DNA of 47,278 nt from Myxococcales bacterium. Lineage in GTDB: Bacteria > Myxococcota_A > Bradymonadia > Bradymonadales > Bradymonadaceae. The DNA lies in the NCBI GenBank assembly GCA_007119175.1, contig SKQC01000055.1:1-47278 (forward strand), written 5' to 3'. The notes under the pieces are model-generated. The model did not search any database, had not been told where the DNA came from, and was given only the letters and a program-made list of their open reading frames with translations. Of the stretch, positions 34,856-43,101 are shown in pieces. Each line of letters starts with the position of its first letter. Position 1 is the first letter of the stretch. A program made the position numbers and the translations under genes.

Positions 34856-35916
34856 TTGCCGAGTTGGCCCTTTAGATAGTCGACCGCCTCTTTAAGCATG
34901 GCATCATGACCATCGTCGAGATCGTCCTCACCGTTTTTAAGGTAGCGATGGGGCGCAATTCCGACGCGCTCGTAGGAACGCCCCATCGGACATCGCGTAT
35001 CCTGAACGGAGATGGTGTACATCCAGCCATTGGCCAGTTGGCGCGGAAGAAACATCGCCAGTCCTCCGCCCGTATGAGAGCCGATATGAGTGACATGATC
35101 GTATTGGCGAAGGGCCAATGTCAGCCACTCCGCAGCGCTAAAGGTTCGGCGGTTGGTCAATACCACCACGGGGGCGGTAAACGTCCCCTCGGAGACGGGC
35201 TCCACATACCAGTGGCGGGGCTCGGAAAAATCGTCATAACCCGGCCCACTGCGGCTTCGCGTGACGAGAAATTTGCTTCTGGCGTCGGCGAAATGTCCGG
35301 CTACGAATTTGGAATTCGACGCCCTTCCGCCCCCATTATTGCGAAGATCGATGATCATGGCCTCCACATCGGATAATTCCTCCATCGCCACTGATACCTC
35401 TTCAATCCATCCCTCGGCATTATGTGCAAAACCATCTCCACCGGAGAGAGTGGACAGGCGCAGATATCCAAATTGATCGGCGATTCGCCCGTAGGTGATC
35501 CTCCCCGCCGCCAGCTTTTGACTGGAGTCGCGCAGATAATTTTCTCGCACCACTTCTCCATTATACGTCGATCGGCCGGAGCGAATATGAGCATTGCTCA
35601 GTGCTCTCCGACCGTCGGCCACCACGTAGACGTGACCGTCTTCTAATTCGGCAATCATCTCCCCGAAGATCTCGAATAATTCCTCATCCGTGGTCTCTGG
35701 CCCCACCTTGTCTCGGTGCTCGTCATAGACCTGATGCCAGTCGATGCCCTTGAGCTGAAAATGGGCGTAGTGGCGGTCATAGGAGGCCCAGAAGGCCTCG
35801 AATAACGACTCCGGATCGTCGGGCTCATCAGAGCCCACCAGCGTCGAGCCACAGCCCATTAAAATAACCAATACGACCCACCACAACACGTGCCGAACCC
35901 ATCTTCCGGTCATCAT
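34843..35916 (-). CDS. S41-family (C-terminal-processing-like) peptidase lipoprotein
   Basis: 357 residues. The lipobox LMGC puts the lipidated cysteine at residue 22. Helical residues 35-100 resemble the N-terminal bundle of tricorn/CTP-type peptidases. The core has GYLRLSTLSG, VEAMIIDLRNNGGG and the nucleophile region VVLTNRRTFSAAEWLTLALR, where Ser lies in TFSAAE. No PDZ domain is evident. The enzyme is expected to be attached to an envelope membrane and to face the periplasm or outside. The start is an ATG pair after a G-rich AGGGGGG. It lies 22 bp downstream of the outer-membrane protein gene on the same strand, so the two are probably co-transcribed. Confidence 0.85.
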   Translation of the reverse strand: MMTGRWVRHVLWWVVLVILMGCGSTLVGSDEPDDPESLFEAFWASYDRHYAHFQLKGIDWHQVYDEHRDKVGPETTDEELFEIFGEMIAELEDGHVYVVADGRRALSNAHIRSGRSTYNGEVVRENYLRDSSQKLAAGRITYGRIADQFGYLRLSTLSGGDGFAHNAEGWIEEVSVAMEELSDVEAMIIDLRNNGGGRASNSKFVAGHFADARSKFLVTRSRSGPGYDDFSEPRHWYVEPVSEGTFTAPVVVLTNRRTFSAAEWLTLALRQYDHVTHIGSHTGGGLAMFLPRQLANGWMYTISVQDTRCPMGRSYERVGIAPHRYLKNGEDDLDDGHDAMLKEAVDYLKGQLGNHEG

Positions 35917-35938
35917 CCCCCCTGAAAATCATTGACCA

Positions 35939-36790
35939 CTAAAAGCGGACGTGAACCCCGCCGACGATGCGCTGAGTCGACGCCCGGGTTGCCTCCTGGT
36001 TTCGATAATTCATCCACCCGAAGCGATATTGAGCATTGACCCCCCAGCGCCCGTGAATCCGCCACCGCAGCACGGCCTGAGCTTGAACCATCTGTAGCCG
36101 ATGGGCCGCCGTCCAATCCCCGAAGCTAAAAACGCGAATCCGGGAATCGACGATGCGAAATCGCTCATCGCCACGCAGCGAGTGAGCGGGTCGTAAGATG
36201 CGACCTGCCAGCGCCGCGCTCGTCGCCACCCCGAAGTCGAGGCGCTCGCCGAGGCGACGCCACTCAAGGCGAATATCGGCCGTAATTGGCGCCTCCCAGG
36301 TTTCGACGGCCCCGATCTGGGCCGGGTCGTATAAATAACTGCGAAAAAACGTCCAATGACTCAGCTGTAGCCCCAACGACAGCCGGCGTGAACCAGAGTC
36401 CAATAAATTGCGTTGCGCCCACGCCGACAGATTGACTGATACGCTTTCAGCCCGATGACCTTCTTCGCCATCAACGGCCAGAGCGCTGTGCAACTCGCCA
36501 CCGTTTAGAATATAGGCAAACCCGCCGGCCTCAACTCCGCCAGACCACTTCAGTCTGAGCATCTCTGCGCGCAGGACCAGCGGAAACCCCTTGCCGCTAT
36601 AGGCCAGCGGAGATCCCTTGTCATCGCGGCTGGCCACCTCCTCGATGCCCATTTCCGCCGATAATTCCCATTGTGGCCCCTCGTAGCCCTGGGCGGCGAC
36701 CTCGCCTCCCATCGCTACCGACACCACCAGAACCACCGTCAGAAACCACGGCCCAACCCGCAGGTTGCCGCTGCTTCGGCACTGCATCAT
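35939..36790 (-). CDS. Outer-membrane beta-barrel-like protein
   Basis: 283 residues. The signal peptide has core FLTVVLVVSVAMGG and ends AAQ. The mature part alternates hydrophobic and polar residues with many Arg, Trp and Gly (LRLKWSGGVEAGGFAYIL, LSLGLQLSHWTFFRS, AVLRWRIHGRWGVNAQYRFGW) and ends VGGVHVRF. The terminal aromatic residue fits an outer-membrane barrel of about 10-12 strands. No sequence family is recognised. It lies just upstream of the S41 peptidase gene on the same strand. The ribosome-binding site is weak and the second ATG could also start it. Confidence 0.7.
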   Translation of the reverse strand: MMQCRSSGNLRVGPWFLTVVLVVSVAMGGEVAAQGYEGPQWELSAEMGIEEVASRDDKGSPLAYSGKGFPLVLRAEMLRLKWSGGVEAGGFAYILNGGELHSALAVDGEEGHRAESVSVNLSAWAQRNLLDSGSRRLSLGLQLSHWTFFRSYLYDPAQIGAVETWEAPITADIRLEWRRLGERLDFGVATSAALAGRILRPAHSLRGDERFRIVDSRIRVFSFGDWTAAHRLQMVQAQAVLRWRIHGRWGVNAQYRFGWMNYRNQEATRASTQRIVGGVHVRF

Positions 36791-36888
36791 CGTTGCGATG
36801 ACATCTCCCCTTGTCTGTGTTTTTCCTATAGATCAAAGCTAGGCGCTAAAACACACATAACAACTGCCCAGCACCAGCTCAAATCACA

Positions 36889-37851
36889 TCACCCCTCATT
36901 CTGATCTGCGCGATCCACCACTCCGTCGGTGGCCTCCGTGCTGCGATCACTCTCAGTTTCCTCCAGGTGTTTTGCCCACTGCTGCACCCGCTGGAGTTGA
37001 TCCTGAACCGCCGTCAGTGATTCATCGAGCCGGGCCAACTCCCGCTGTAAACTCACCGGCCCTTTCATTGTCGCCACCAGCTCCTCTCGCTGGGTCTCCG
37101 CCGTGGCCTCGTCCATTCCGCTGATGATCACACCGATAAAGAGATTTAAGACGATCATCGTTCCCATCAACACGAACGAAACAAAATACAGTGGTGCAAT
37201 TAAAGGAAAGGTCTCCGGCGACGTACACAGCTCTTCTTTAAAGCCGTAGGGATAGACGTCGCACCCGTATAACTGCGTGTACAGGACATTCGTCCAATCC
37301 TCGAGCGTGACGATTCGAAAAAGGGTCAACAGTGATTCCTGCAGGGTGCCGAAGTGAACCGGGTCGTTTTTGGCAAATAAAAACGTTCCCGCCACGGCAT
37401 ACATATAAAACATCAAGCCCAACAGCATGCTCACGTAGACCATCGAGGGGACGCTCTTTAGCAGCGCCATCACCAATATGCGCAGCCGAGGGATAAATCG
37501 CACCAGCCTCAACACCCGAAATAAACGGGCCAACCTCGCTACGAGGGCGTATTGGCCGGCCGCGGGGATCAGCGCCAGGACCACGATTGTAAAATCGAAG
37601 ACATTCCAGGGATCGTTGAAATACCGCCAGGGCCGTCGCCCCTGGGCGCCCATCTTCAATACGATTTCGACGATAAAAATACCGAGCACGATTGAATCGA
37701 GGGTATATAAAATCGTGCCATACTCGTCGACAATCGACGGATAGGTCTCAAGGCCGACCAAAATGCCGGCAAAGATAATGACGGCGATGATAAATTGGGT
37801 GAATGGTTGCGACTCGGTGATGCGCTGTAAGTGCAAGGTCAACGCGCTCAT
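36889..37851 (-). CDS. Voltage-gated cation channel (one-domain, NavBac-like)
   Basis: 320 residues with six membrane helices, a pore loop and a cytoplasmic coiled-coil tail, as in tetrameric bacterial sodium channels. Helix S4 carries Arg at every third position (R106, R109, R112, R115, R118). The pore filter reads TLEDW (182-186), where NaChBac and NavAb have TLESW. The C-terminal helix (RELARLDESLTAVQDQLQRV) should form the four-helix bundle. The extra acidic residue in the filter may change Na/Ca selectivity. No strong ribosome-binding site is visible. It lies alone, in the same direction as the surrounding envelope genes. Confidence 0.9.
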   Translation of the reverse strand: MSALTLHLQRITESQPFTQFIIAVIIFAGILVGLETYPSIVDEYGTILYTLDSIVLGIFIVEIVLKMGAQGRRPWRYFNDPWNVFDFTIVVLALIPAAGQYALVARLARLFRVLRLVRFIPRLRILVMALLKSVPSMVYVSMLLGLMFYMYAVAGTFLFAKNDPVHFGTLQESLLTLFRIVTLEDWTNVLYTQLYGCDVYPYGFKEELCTSPETFPLIAPLYFVSFVLMGTMIVLNLFIGVIISGMDEATAETQREELVATMKGPVSLQRELARLDESLTAVQDQLQRVQQWAKHLEETESDRSTEATDGVVDRADQNEG

Positions 37852-38009
37852 AATACAACCCGGGGGCGATGCGAAAATGATCAGGCGGTGCCGTGGGCGC
37901 TTTAGACAAACGCCTCACCGTCAATTCAACGGCCCGCCACCTTCGACAATCACCGTTCGCCGTGCAAGCCAATTCCCGACCGCCCGGTGGAACATCCCGG
38001 TCAGCGCTC

Positions 38010-38044
38010 AAAAAAAAGCCCCCCGGCAATGCGCCGGGGGGGCC
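38010..38044 (-). terminator. Rho-independent terminator of the Ala-rich lipoprotein gene
   Basis: On the minus strand a GC-rich stem (CCCCCCGGCG with CGCCGGGGGG-type pairing around a short loop) is followed by GC and eight T residues (complement of 38010-38017). It lies about 30 bases after the stop at 38072, and upstream of the ion-channel gene. Confidence 0.9.
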
Positions 38045-38071
38045 ACGGTTATCGCCTGGCAACTGCCGCCA

Positions 38072-39406
38072 TCAGCCGCTGGCGGCCAATCCAGCGGCCA
38101 GCTCCAGATGCACCATCAGATAGACCAGGGCCTCAATGGCCGTGTCGTCATCGAGCATCCCCGGCACATCGCTCAAAGCACCGAGTTCGGATTCTGCGGA
38201 AGCCCACAGATCGAGGTAGGCCGCCAGACAATCTCCGGCGATGACTTCGGCGGACGACGATGCGTCGACGGCCGCCATCGCTGACGCGTAGGCGGCGAAG
38301 GCGCTCTCCAGCTCATCGAGCACCATCTGGGTGTCGGCCTCTAATTCTCCCTCGACGGCAGCCTTAAAATCCGCCCATGCACTGGCCTGGGCAGACACAT
38401 CACCGGCGGCCTGGAGTTCGCCCCGAAGGTCGGAGGCCGCCGATTCCACATTGCTGCGGACCTCAGAACCGGCTTCAAGGGTCTCGAGCTTGGCGTCCAC
38501 CGCCGCTGAGACAAAATACTCGCGCTTGGTCTCGGCCCGTGCCTGCGCTTTGGTGCGCACATCGGCAGACATCTCTGCTGAGGCGGCGACAAACGCTTCA
38601 GCCGATGCCTGGGCATCTCTGGCCTTGGCCTCCGTATCGAGATCGATTTCGCTTCGCGCCTGGGCCGCGGCTTCCAGATAGGCCTCAAATGCCCCTTCGG
38701 AATCCGTGGATTCGGCGAGCAAGTCGGCATCTAATTGGGCGCGGGCCTCGGAGCGGGCCTCAAAGGAACTCTCAAGGTCGGCGCGGGCCTTTCCTTCGGC
38801 CTCCATGAGATACTCCGCCGACGCCTTCATCGCGCTAGCCGACGCTCGGGAAAACGCCTCCACCTCGGATTGGTAATCCGCCGATGCCCTGGCCTCCGCG
38901 GCCGCCTCGGCACTTGCGTAGCTACGATGGTCGGCCGTCGTGCAGTTGTCATCGTCCCAGTCCCCGCTCTGCCGGGCCTCAAGATAGGTATCGGTCTCAA
39001 AGGTCGTCTCCACCGTAATCGGCGCCGTATCAATGGACGCCCCGGCTTCGATGCTGCCCTCGACGAGCACCGATCCCTGACTTGAGTTGTCGTCTTCGCG
39101 CTCCGCTTCCACATAGACGTCGCCGCCGGAATACAATTCGAGGTCGATGAATAGGGAGTAGCTACCGTCGGCCTCAACCTCCGCCTCGTCTTCGGAAACC
39201 ACCTCGGCGCTACCGTCGGAGGTCACCTCAAAGGCGGTGACAACCTTGCCCTCAAACTCCGACTCCCCCTCCAATTGCCCGTGAACTTCGGCTGTATCAC
39301 CCCCGGGAGGCTGGTTTTCGCCATTCTCAGTCTCTCCGCAGGCGATGCCAAAGACGAGCATTCCGGCGATGAATAGAATAAGATACTGATGGGACAGCCT
39401 ACACAT
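38072..39406 (-). CDS. Lipoprotein with a long Ala/Glu/Ser-rich helical stalk
   Basis: 444 residues. Lipobox LVFGIAC gives a lipidated cysteine at residue 23. Residues 40-140 look like a beta-sandwich of the carboxypeptidase-regulatory/Cna-B-like type (VHGQLEGESEFEGKVVTAFEV, GSYSLFIDLELYSGGDVYVEA). Residues about 165-420 are a continuous helix-forming stretch of Ala, Glu, Ser, Asp and Arg with irregular repeats (SAEAAAEARASADYQSEVEA). The last 60 residues include a Cys that may pair with the one at about 158. It is probably a surface stalk or adhesin-like protein. AGGAG precedes the ATG by seven bases, and a strong terminator follows. Confidence 0.75.
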   Translation of the reverse strand: MCRLSHQYLILFIAGMLVFGIACGETENGENQPPGGDTAEVHGQLEGESEFEGKVVTAFEVTSDGSAEVVSEDEAEVEADGSYSLFIDLELYSGGDVYVEAEREDDNSSQGSVLVEGSIEAGASIDTAPITVETTFETDTYLEARQSGDWDDDNCTTADHRSYASAEAAAEARASADYQSEVEAFSRASASAMKASAEYLMEAEGKARADLESSFEARSEARAQLDADLLAESTDSEGAFEAYLEAAAQARSEIDLDTEAKARDAQASAEAFVAASAEMSADVRTKAQARAETKREYFVSAAVDAKLETLEAGSEVRSNVESAASDLRGELQAAGDVSAQASAWADFKAAVEGELEADTQMVLDELESAFAAYASAMAAVDASSSAEVIAGDCLAAYLDLWASAESELGALSDVPGMLDDDTAIEALVYLMVHLELAAGLAASG

Positions 39407-39702
39407 GATGTAGCTCCTGTTAGCGTTACCAGTTCTGGGGACCCGAGGAGGGTTAGCTCCCGAAAGCGAGTCACCCGGCTTCTACCCACTGGTAGGAGCA
39501 ACAGCCGTTCCACCGCCGGAATATTTCTCTAAACCAGCCCCCGAAAGCCGCTAAGCTGCTGAATATAAAGCGATAAAATTTTTCCAGAACCATCCCACAA
39601 CGGCACTTCACCAACCGCAAAGAAACTATGACATTCGTGTCACAACGGGAGAAATAGACCTCCAACTGTCGCTCCCCCGGCATTCAAATCAGATGGATAT
39701 AT

Positions 39703-40617
39703 CTAGCGGGCCCGTTCATCGTAGTCCGCTAACAATTCCAGGAGCACGCGCTCCGTTTTGACGTCCTCTCCCCAGGGAACGCAAGCGCGGCGAATTATAT
39801 CATTTCCCACGGCGAGCATCGCCCAGTCTCCACCGGATTGCCGGACCCGTAAAACCGGCGCCGGCGCCAGCCCAGTTTTCTCGTCAACCGGTGAAGTCCC
39901 CCATTGCACATCGAGTGACGTCGTCGCCTGCAGGACGACCCCCATAAAGTCGCAGACCGCTTGATAGGCCATCGGCTCCATCCAGCGAATCCCGCCGGTG
40001 GGCCCGCCGAATAAAGTGCGCTCAAGGCGCTCCAACCCGGCTCTATCGGGGCTGACCTCTACATCGGTGATCTCTTTTAACTCCTCGCAAAAGACCCGGC
40101 TGATCCACCCCGGTGCCTGGCCCCAGAACTGGTCTCCTAATTTCTCGGCAACTGAGCCTCCGAGTTTTGATGGAGATTGAAGGCCTTCGGGCCGCTCAAT
40201 TGACACTCGCCAGACGGCGACAGGATTACCCACCTCGCCTCGACCGGCCTTGATGGCCTCTTCTTCAAATGCCTGGAACTGCTCGTATTCCTCGGGAGCC
40301 AATAAAGGGCGGTGCACGGCCTGAAACCCGCTGTCTTTTAGAGCCTGTTTTAAGCTCTCGGGAACGGAATCATAAAAAATCAGGTCAAAGGAATTGACGA
40401 CCTGCCCCTGTGGTTCGTATTGTGTAGGTGGTTGCATCCAGTGCGCCACTAGCGTGCTCTCGACCAACCTTTGAATTTTTCCGACCAACTGTCGCTCATC
40501 GGGGTCAGTCGACCAGATCGCCGCGCACCAGCGCCTCGACTCATCTCCGCTGACCTTCAACACCGCCGGATGAACGGGTGTGGATTGTAATTTTGTGTTT
40601 TCCTTTTTCTCGCCCAT
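39703..40617 (-). CDS. Hypothetical soluble protein
   Basis: 304 residues with no signal peptide or membrane helix. The first 20 residues are polar. The rest is mixed alpha/beta: SFDLIFYDSVPESLKQALKDSGF, EVGNPVAVWRVSIERPEG, DVEVSPDRAGLERLERTLFGG, then a C-terminal domain (PVLRVRQSGGDWAMLAVGNDI). No catalytic signature is recognised. AAGAGA lies seven bases before the ATG, and the codon usage matches its neighbours, so the gene is credible. It is divergently arranged with the Rho-like gene, 118 bp away, and could share a promoter region. The 296 bp downstream (39407-39702) show no gene. Confidence 0.65.
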   Translation of the reverse strand: MGEKKENTKLQSTPVHPAVLKVSGDESRRWCAAIWSTDPDERQLVGKIQRLVESTLVAHWMQPPTQYEPQGQVVNSFDLIFYDSVPESLKQALKDSGFQAVHRPLLAPEEYEQFQAFEEEAIKAGRGEVGNPVAVWRVSIERPEGLQSPSKLGGSVAEKLGDQFWGQAPGWISRVFCEELKEITDVEVSPDRAGLERLERTLFGGPTGGIRWMEPMAYQAVCDFMGVVLQATTSLDVQWGTSPVDEKTGLAPAPVLRVRQSGGDWAMLAVGNDIIRRACVPWGEDVKTERVLLELLADYDERAR

Positions 40618-40735
40618 GTGCTTATCTCTTTAGTATGTGAAGGTCGATGCCTTCGGGCGCATTTCGGCACCTGTCGAGCGCGTTCGTTGAATTATCGTAT
40701 CCTTCCTGATCTTCAACCCCAGAAAATAAAACATC

Positions 40736-41692
40736 ATGAGTAGAAAACGAAGCCGTGGACGGCGTCGAAATAAAAAGAAAAATCGACGCCGTGGAAAAGG
40801 TAAAGGCCGCAAGCTCGAAAAGCTAATGGGGCAATTGTCGGACTACACTCCGATTCAGCCCGATCAGCGGATTCGTCTGGAGACGGATCGCCACGAGTAT
40901 ATCGGCCGGATCATCGATATGATCACACCGATTTCCCGGGGGCAGCGCTGCCTTATCACCAGTCCGCCCAAAGCTGGTAAGACAACAATTTTAAAGGCCA
41001 TCGGAAACGCGGTTCACCGCAACGATCCCGATATCTATCAGATGGCCCTTCTCATCGACGAGCGCCCCGAGGAGGCCACCGACTTTAAGCGTTCGATGCC
41101 GTTTAAGGTCTACGCCTCTACAGCGGACCGCCGGCCCTCTAACCACACCAATCTCGCCGAGCAGGTCTTTACGAAGGCCGTCCGGCGGATGCTCGATGGT
41201 CAGGATGTATTGGTCCTGCTGGACTCTATTACTCGATTAGCCCGGGCCTATAATACGACCCATGGCAGCAACGGCGGAAAGACGCTCTCCGGTGGTCTCA
41301 CCGCCGGCGCCCTGCATATGCCACGACAGCTCTTTGGCTCGGCGCGAAATCTGGAGGATAACGGAAGCCTCACCATCCTCGGCACTGCCCTGATTGAAAC
41401 AGGCAGTCGAATGGATGAGGTCATCTTCCAGGAGTTTAAGGGCACGGGCAATATGGAATTGGTCTTAGACCGCGATCTGGCACAACGCCGATTATTTCCG
41501 GCCGTCGACATCCCCAGCAGCGGCACGCGCCGCGAGGAGATGATGCTCGACGACCACGAGATGAAATACGTCCCCCAATTGCGACGATATCTGATGAATC
41601 AATCGCCGTCGGAGGGACTTAACTGGCTTTTAAAGCGGCTTAAGGACTCCAAGAATAACAACAATTTTCTGCGCTCTATCCCCAGTCGCTGA
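40736..41692 (+). CDS. Rho-like ATPase lacking the N-terminal RNA-binding domain
   Basis: 318 residues against 419 in E. coli Rho. Residues 27-318 align with the Rho motor: SPPKAGKTT P-loop (76-84), LLIDERPEEATD (105-116), Walker B LVLLDSITRLARAYN with D163, Q-loop GGKTLSGGL, R-loop EFKGTGNMEL with K235, and the arginine-finger region SGTRREEMM. The helical bundle and cold-shock-type OB fold that bind RNA in normal Rho are absent. In their place is a 26-residue tail with 17 Lys or Arg. Only 118 bp separates it from the divergent gene, so no room exists for the missing domain. It is probably an ATP-driven hexamer with altered RNA loading. Confidence 0.88.
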   Translation: MSRKRSRGRRRNKKKNRRRGKGKGRKLEKLMGQLSDYTPIQPDQRIRLETDRHEYIGRIIDMITPISRGQRCLITSPPKAGKTTILKAIGNAVHRNDPDIYQMALLIDERPEEATDFKRSMPFKVYASTADRRPSNHTNLAEQVFTKAVRRMLDGQDVLVLLDSITRLARAYNTTHGSNGGKTLSGGLTAGALHMPRQLFGSARNLEDNGSLTILGTALIETGSRMDEVIFQEFKGTGNMELVLDRDLAQRRLFPAVDIPSSGTRREEMMLDDHEMKYVPQLRRYLMNQSPSEGLNWLLKRLKDSKNNNNFLRSIPSR

Positions 41693-41728
41693 GCCGAAAT
41701 GGCTTGAGACAGCCTGTGTAATATCGCT

Positions 41729-42724
41729 TCAGTTAAGCTGTTCAGCCACCCACTGCATGACCTGCTCTTCTACTCCCGGTCGGGGCCCAAAGCCGAGCTT
41801 TACGTTCGGCGGAAAAAACACATGTCCTCCATCGCGCACCCAACGCACCGTCACCGAGTCTGAGGCTCGCCCCAGCGCTCCTCTTAAGGAGTCGGCCGGG
41901 ATCATCGGATCTGCCGGGCTGGCCACGACGAGCGTCGACATTGTCGTCTGCGACAATTTCGGTCCCACCGATTGGGTCTCGTAATACTCATCGACATCTC
42001 GAAAACCGAATCGGGGAACCACGGTCAAGCGATCCCACTCCCGAAGGGCGTTCACCTCGGCGATGCGCTCCGGTGGCGTGGTCACAGCCTGCCCCCGTGC
42101 AATCGTGGGATAGGTCTGTTTTAGTCCCTTGAGCAAATATCGGCGATACACCCATCCCGACGGCGAATCAATGAGCTGCTGGCAGGCCTGTAGATCGAGC
42201 GGCGGACATAGGGCAGCAACCGCCTTTAACCGCTCGTCGACCTGCTTGACGCCGGCCGTCAGCGCCACATGTCCCCCCAGTGAATAGCCGACGAAGGCGA
42301 TCTGTTCGAAACGCTGCAGCGTCGCGTGGTCTAAAATGGGCCCCAGATCATCGGTAAACCCGGCGTGATGCAGGTCTGTGCCCCGCCCGTCTGCGCCCCG
42401 CAGCGCCAGGCGCAGACAGGACAGCCCCGCTCGCTCAGCGGCCCGGGCTGCCGCACCGCAATAGCCGCGCTCCACAGTCCCTCCCATTCCGTGTAAGACC
42501 ACCACCAACGCATCACTTCCCGGCAGATCTCGAAATAGCCCGGAGTGCACGATTTGCTCGCCATGCTCGTTGGCAACACGCGTCTCCCAGGGCTGTGCTT
42601 CCGGGGCGTCGCAGGGGCCGATCGTGTCGCGCAGTGCCGGCCCGATCGTCCAGAAATGTCCGATCGCACGCTTGAGTAATCCATCGCGACGTGTCACCCG
42701 CATTCTCGCTGATTCGCGCGCCAT
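41729..42724 (-). CDS. Alpha/beta hydrolase (YheT-like)
   Basis: 331 residues, cytosolic. The fold is marked by VVVLHGMGGTVERGY (oxyanion region), the nucleophile elbow VGYSLGGHVAL, an acid in VVASPADPMIP, and the histidine in VRDGGHVFFPPN, so the Ser-Asp-His triad is complete. The spacing is closest to the YheT/COG0429 esterases. GGAG precedes the ATG by six bases. The substrate is unknown. It converges with the Rho-like gene (stops 36 bp apart) and is divergent from the acyl-CoA-binding protein gene. Confidence 0.85.
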   Translation of the reverse strand: MARESARMRVTRRDGLLKRAIGHFWTIGPALRDTIGPCDAPEAQPWETRVANEHGEQIVHSGLFRDLPGSDALVVVLHGMGGTVERGYCGAAARAAERAGLSCLRLALRGADGRGTDLHHAGFTDDLGPILDHATLQRFEQIAFVGYSLGGHVALTAGVKQVDERLKAVAALCPPLDLQACQQLIDSPSGWVYRRYLLKGLKQTYPTIARGQAVTTPPERIAEVNALREWDRLTVVPRFGFRDVDEYYETQSVGPKLSQTTMSTLVVASPADPMIPADSLRGALGRASDSVTVRWVRDGGHVFFPPNVKLGFGPRPGVEEQVMQWVAEQLN

Positions 42725-42837
42725 TATTAGCTCCTCGCATAACCCTTGTGGTCATCGTTCACTCTGACTACCTTAGATGAACGCGCCATCGCAATGAATG
42801 ATGGATTTCAACGATACCTGCTGACCAATGGAGTGCT

Positions 42838-43101
42838 ATGAGTCTGGAAGAAGATTTTGAAGCTGCCGCCGATCGCGTAAAAGACCTCTCCTCACGACCC
42901 GACAATTCCACTCTTCTCGACTTATATGCCCTGTATAAGCAGGGAACCGATGGCGATGTCTCGGGCAAACGGCCCTCTCGGCTCAAGATCAAAGCGCGCG
43001 CTAAATACGACGCCTGGAATGACCGAAGTGGCACGAGCCGCGAGGAGGCCATGCAGCAATATGTGGATCTGGTGGATCGTCTGGTGGAAGAGGATGCGTG
43101 A
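42838..43101 (+). CDS. Acyl-CoA-binding protein (ACBP)
   Basis: 87 residues, the size of eukaryotic ACBP (86). The fingerprint is clear: LLDLYALYKQGTDGDVSGKRP, then KARAKYDAWNDRSGTSREEAMQQYVDLV. The Tyr-Lys pair and the KYDAW motif bind the CoA adenine and phosphate in the known family. It should buffer long-chain acyl-CoA in the cytosol. GGAG lies four bases before the ATG. Its stop overlaps the next start (TGATG), which couples it to a lipoprotein esterase. Bacterial ACBPs are sporadic, so this may be an old transfer, but base composition matches its neighbours. Confidence 0.93.
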   Translation: MSLEEDFEAAADRVKDLSSRPDNSTLLDLYALYKQGTDGDVSGKRPSRLKIKARAKYDAWNDRSGTSREEAMQQYVDLVDRLVEEDA

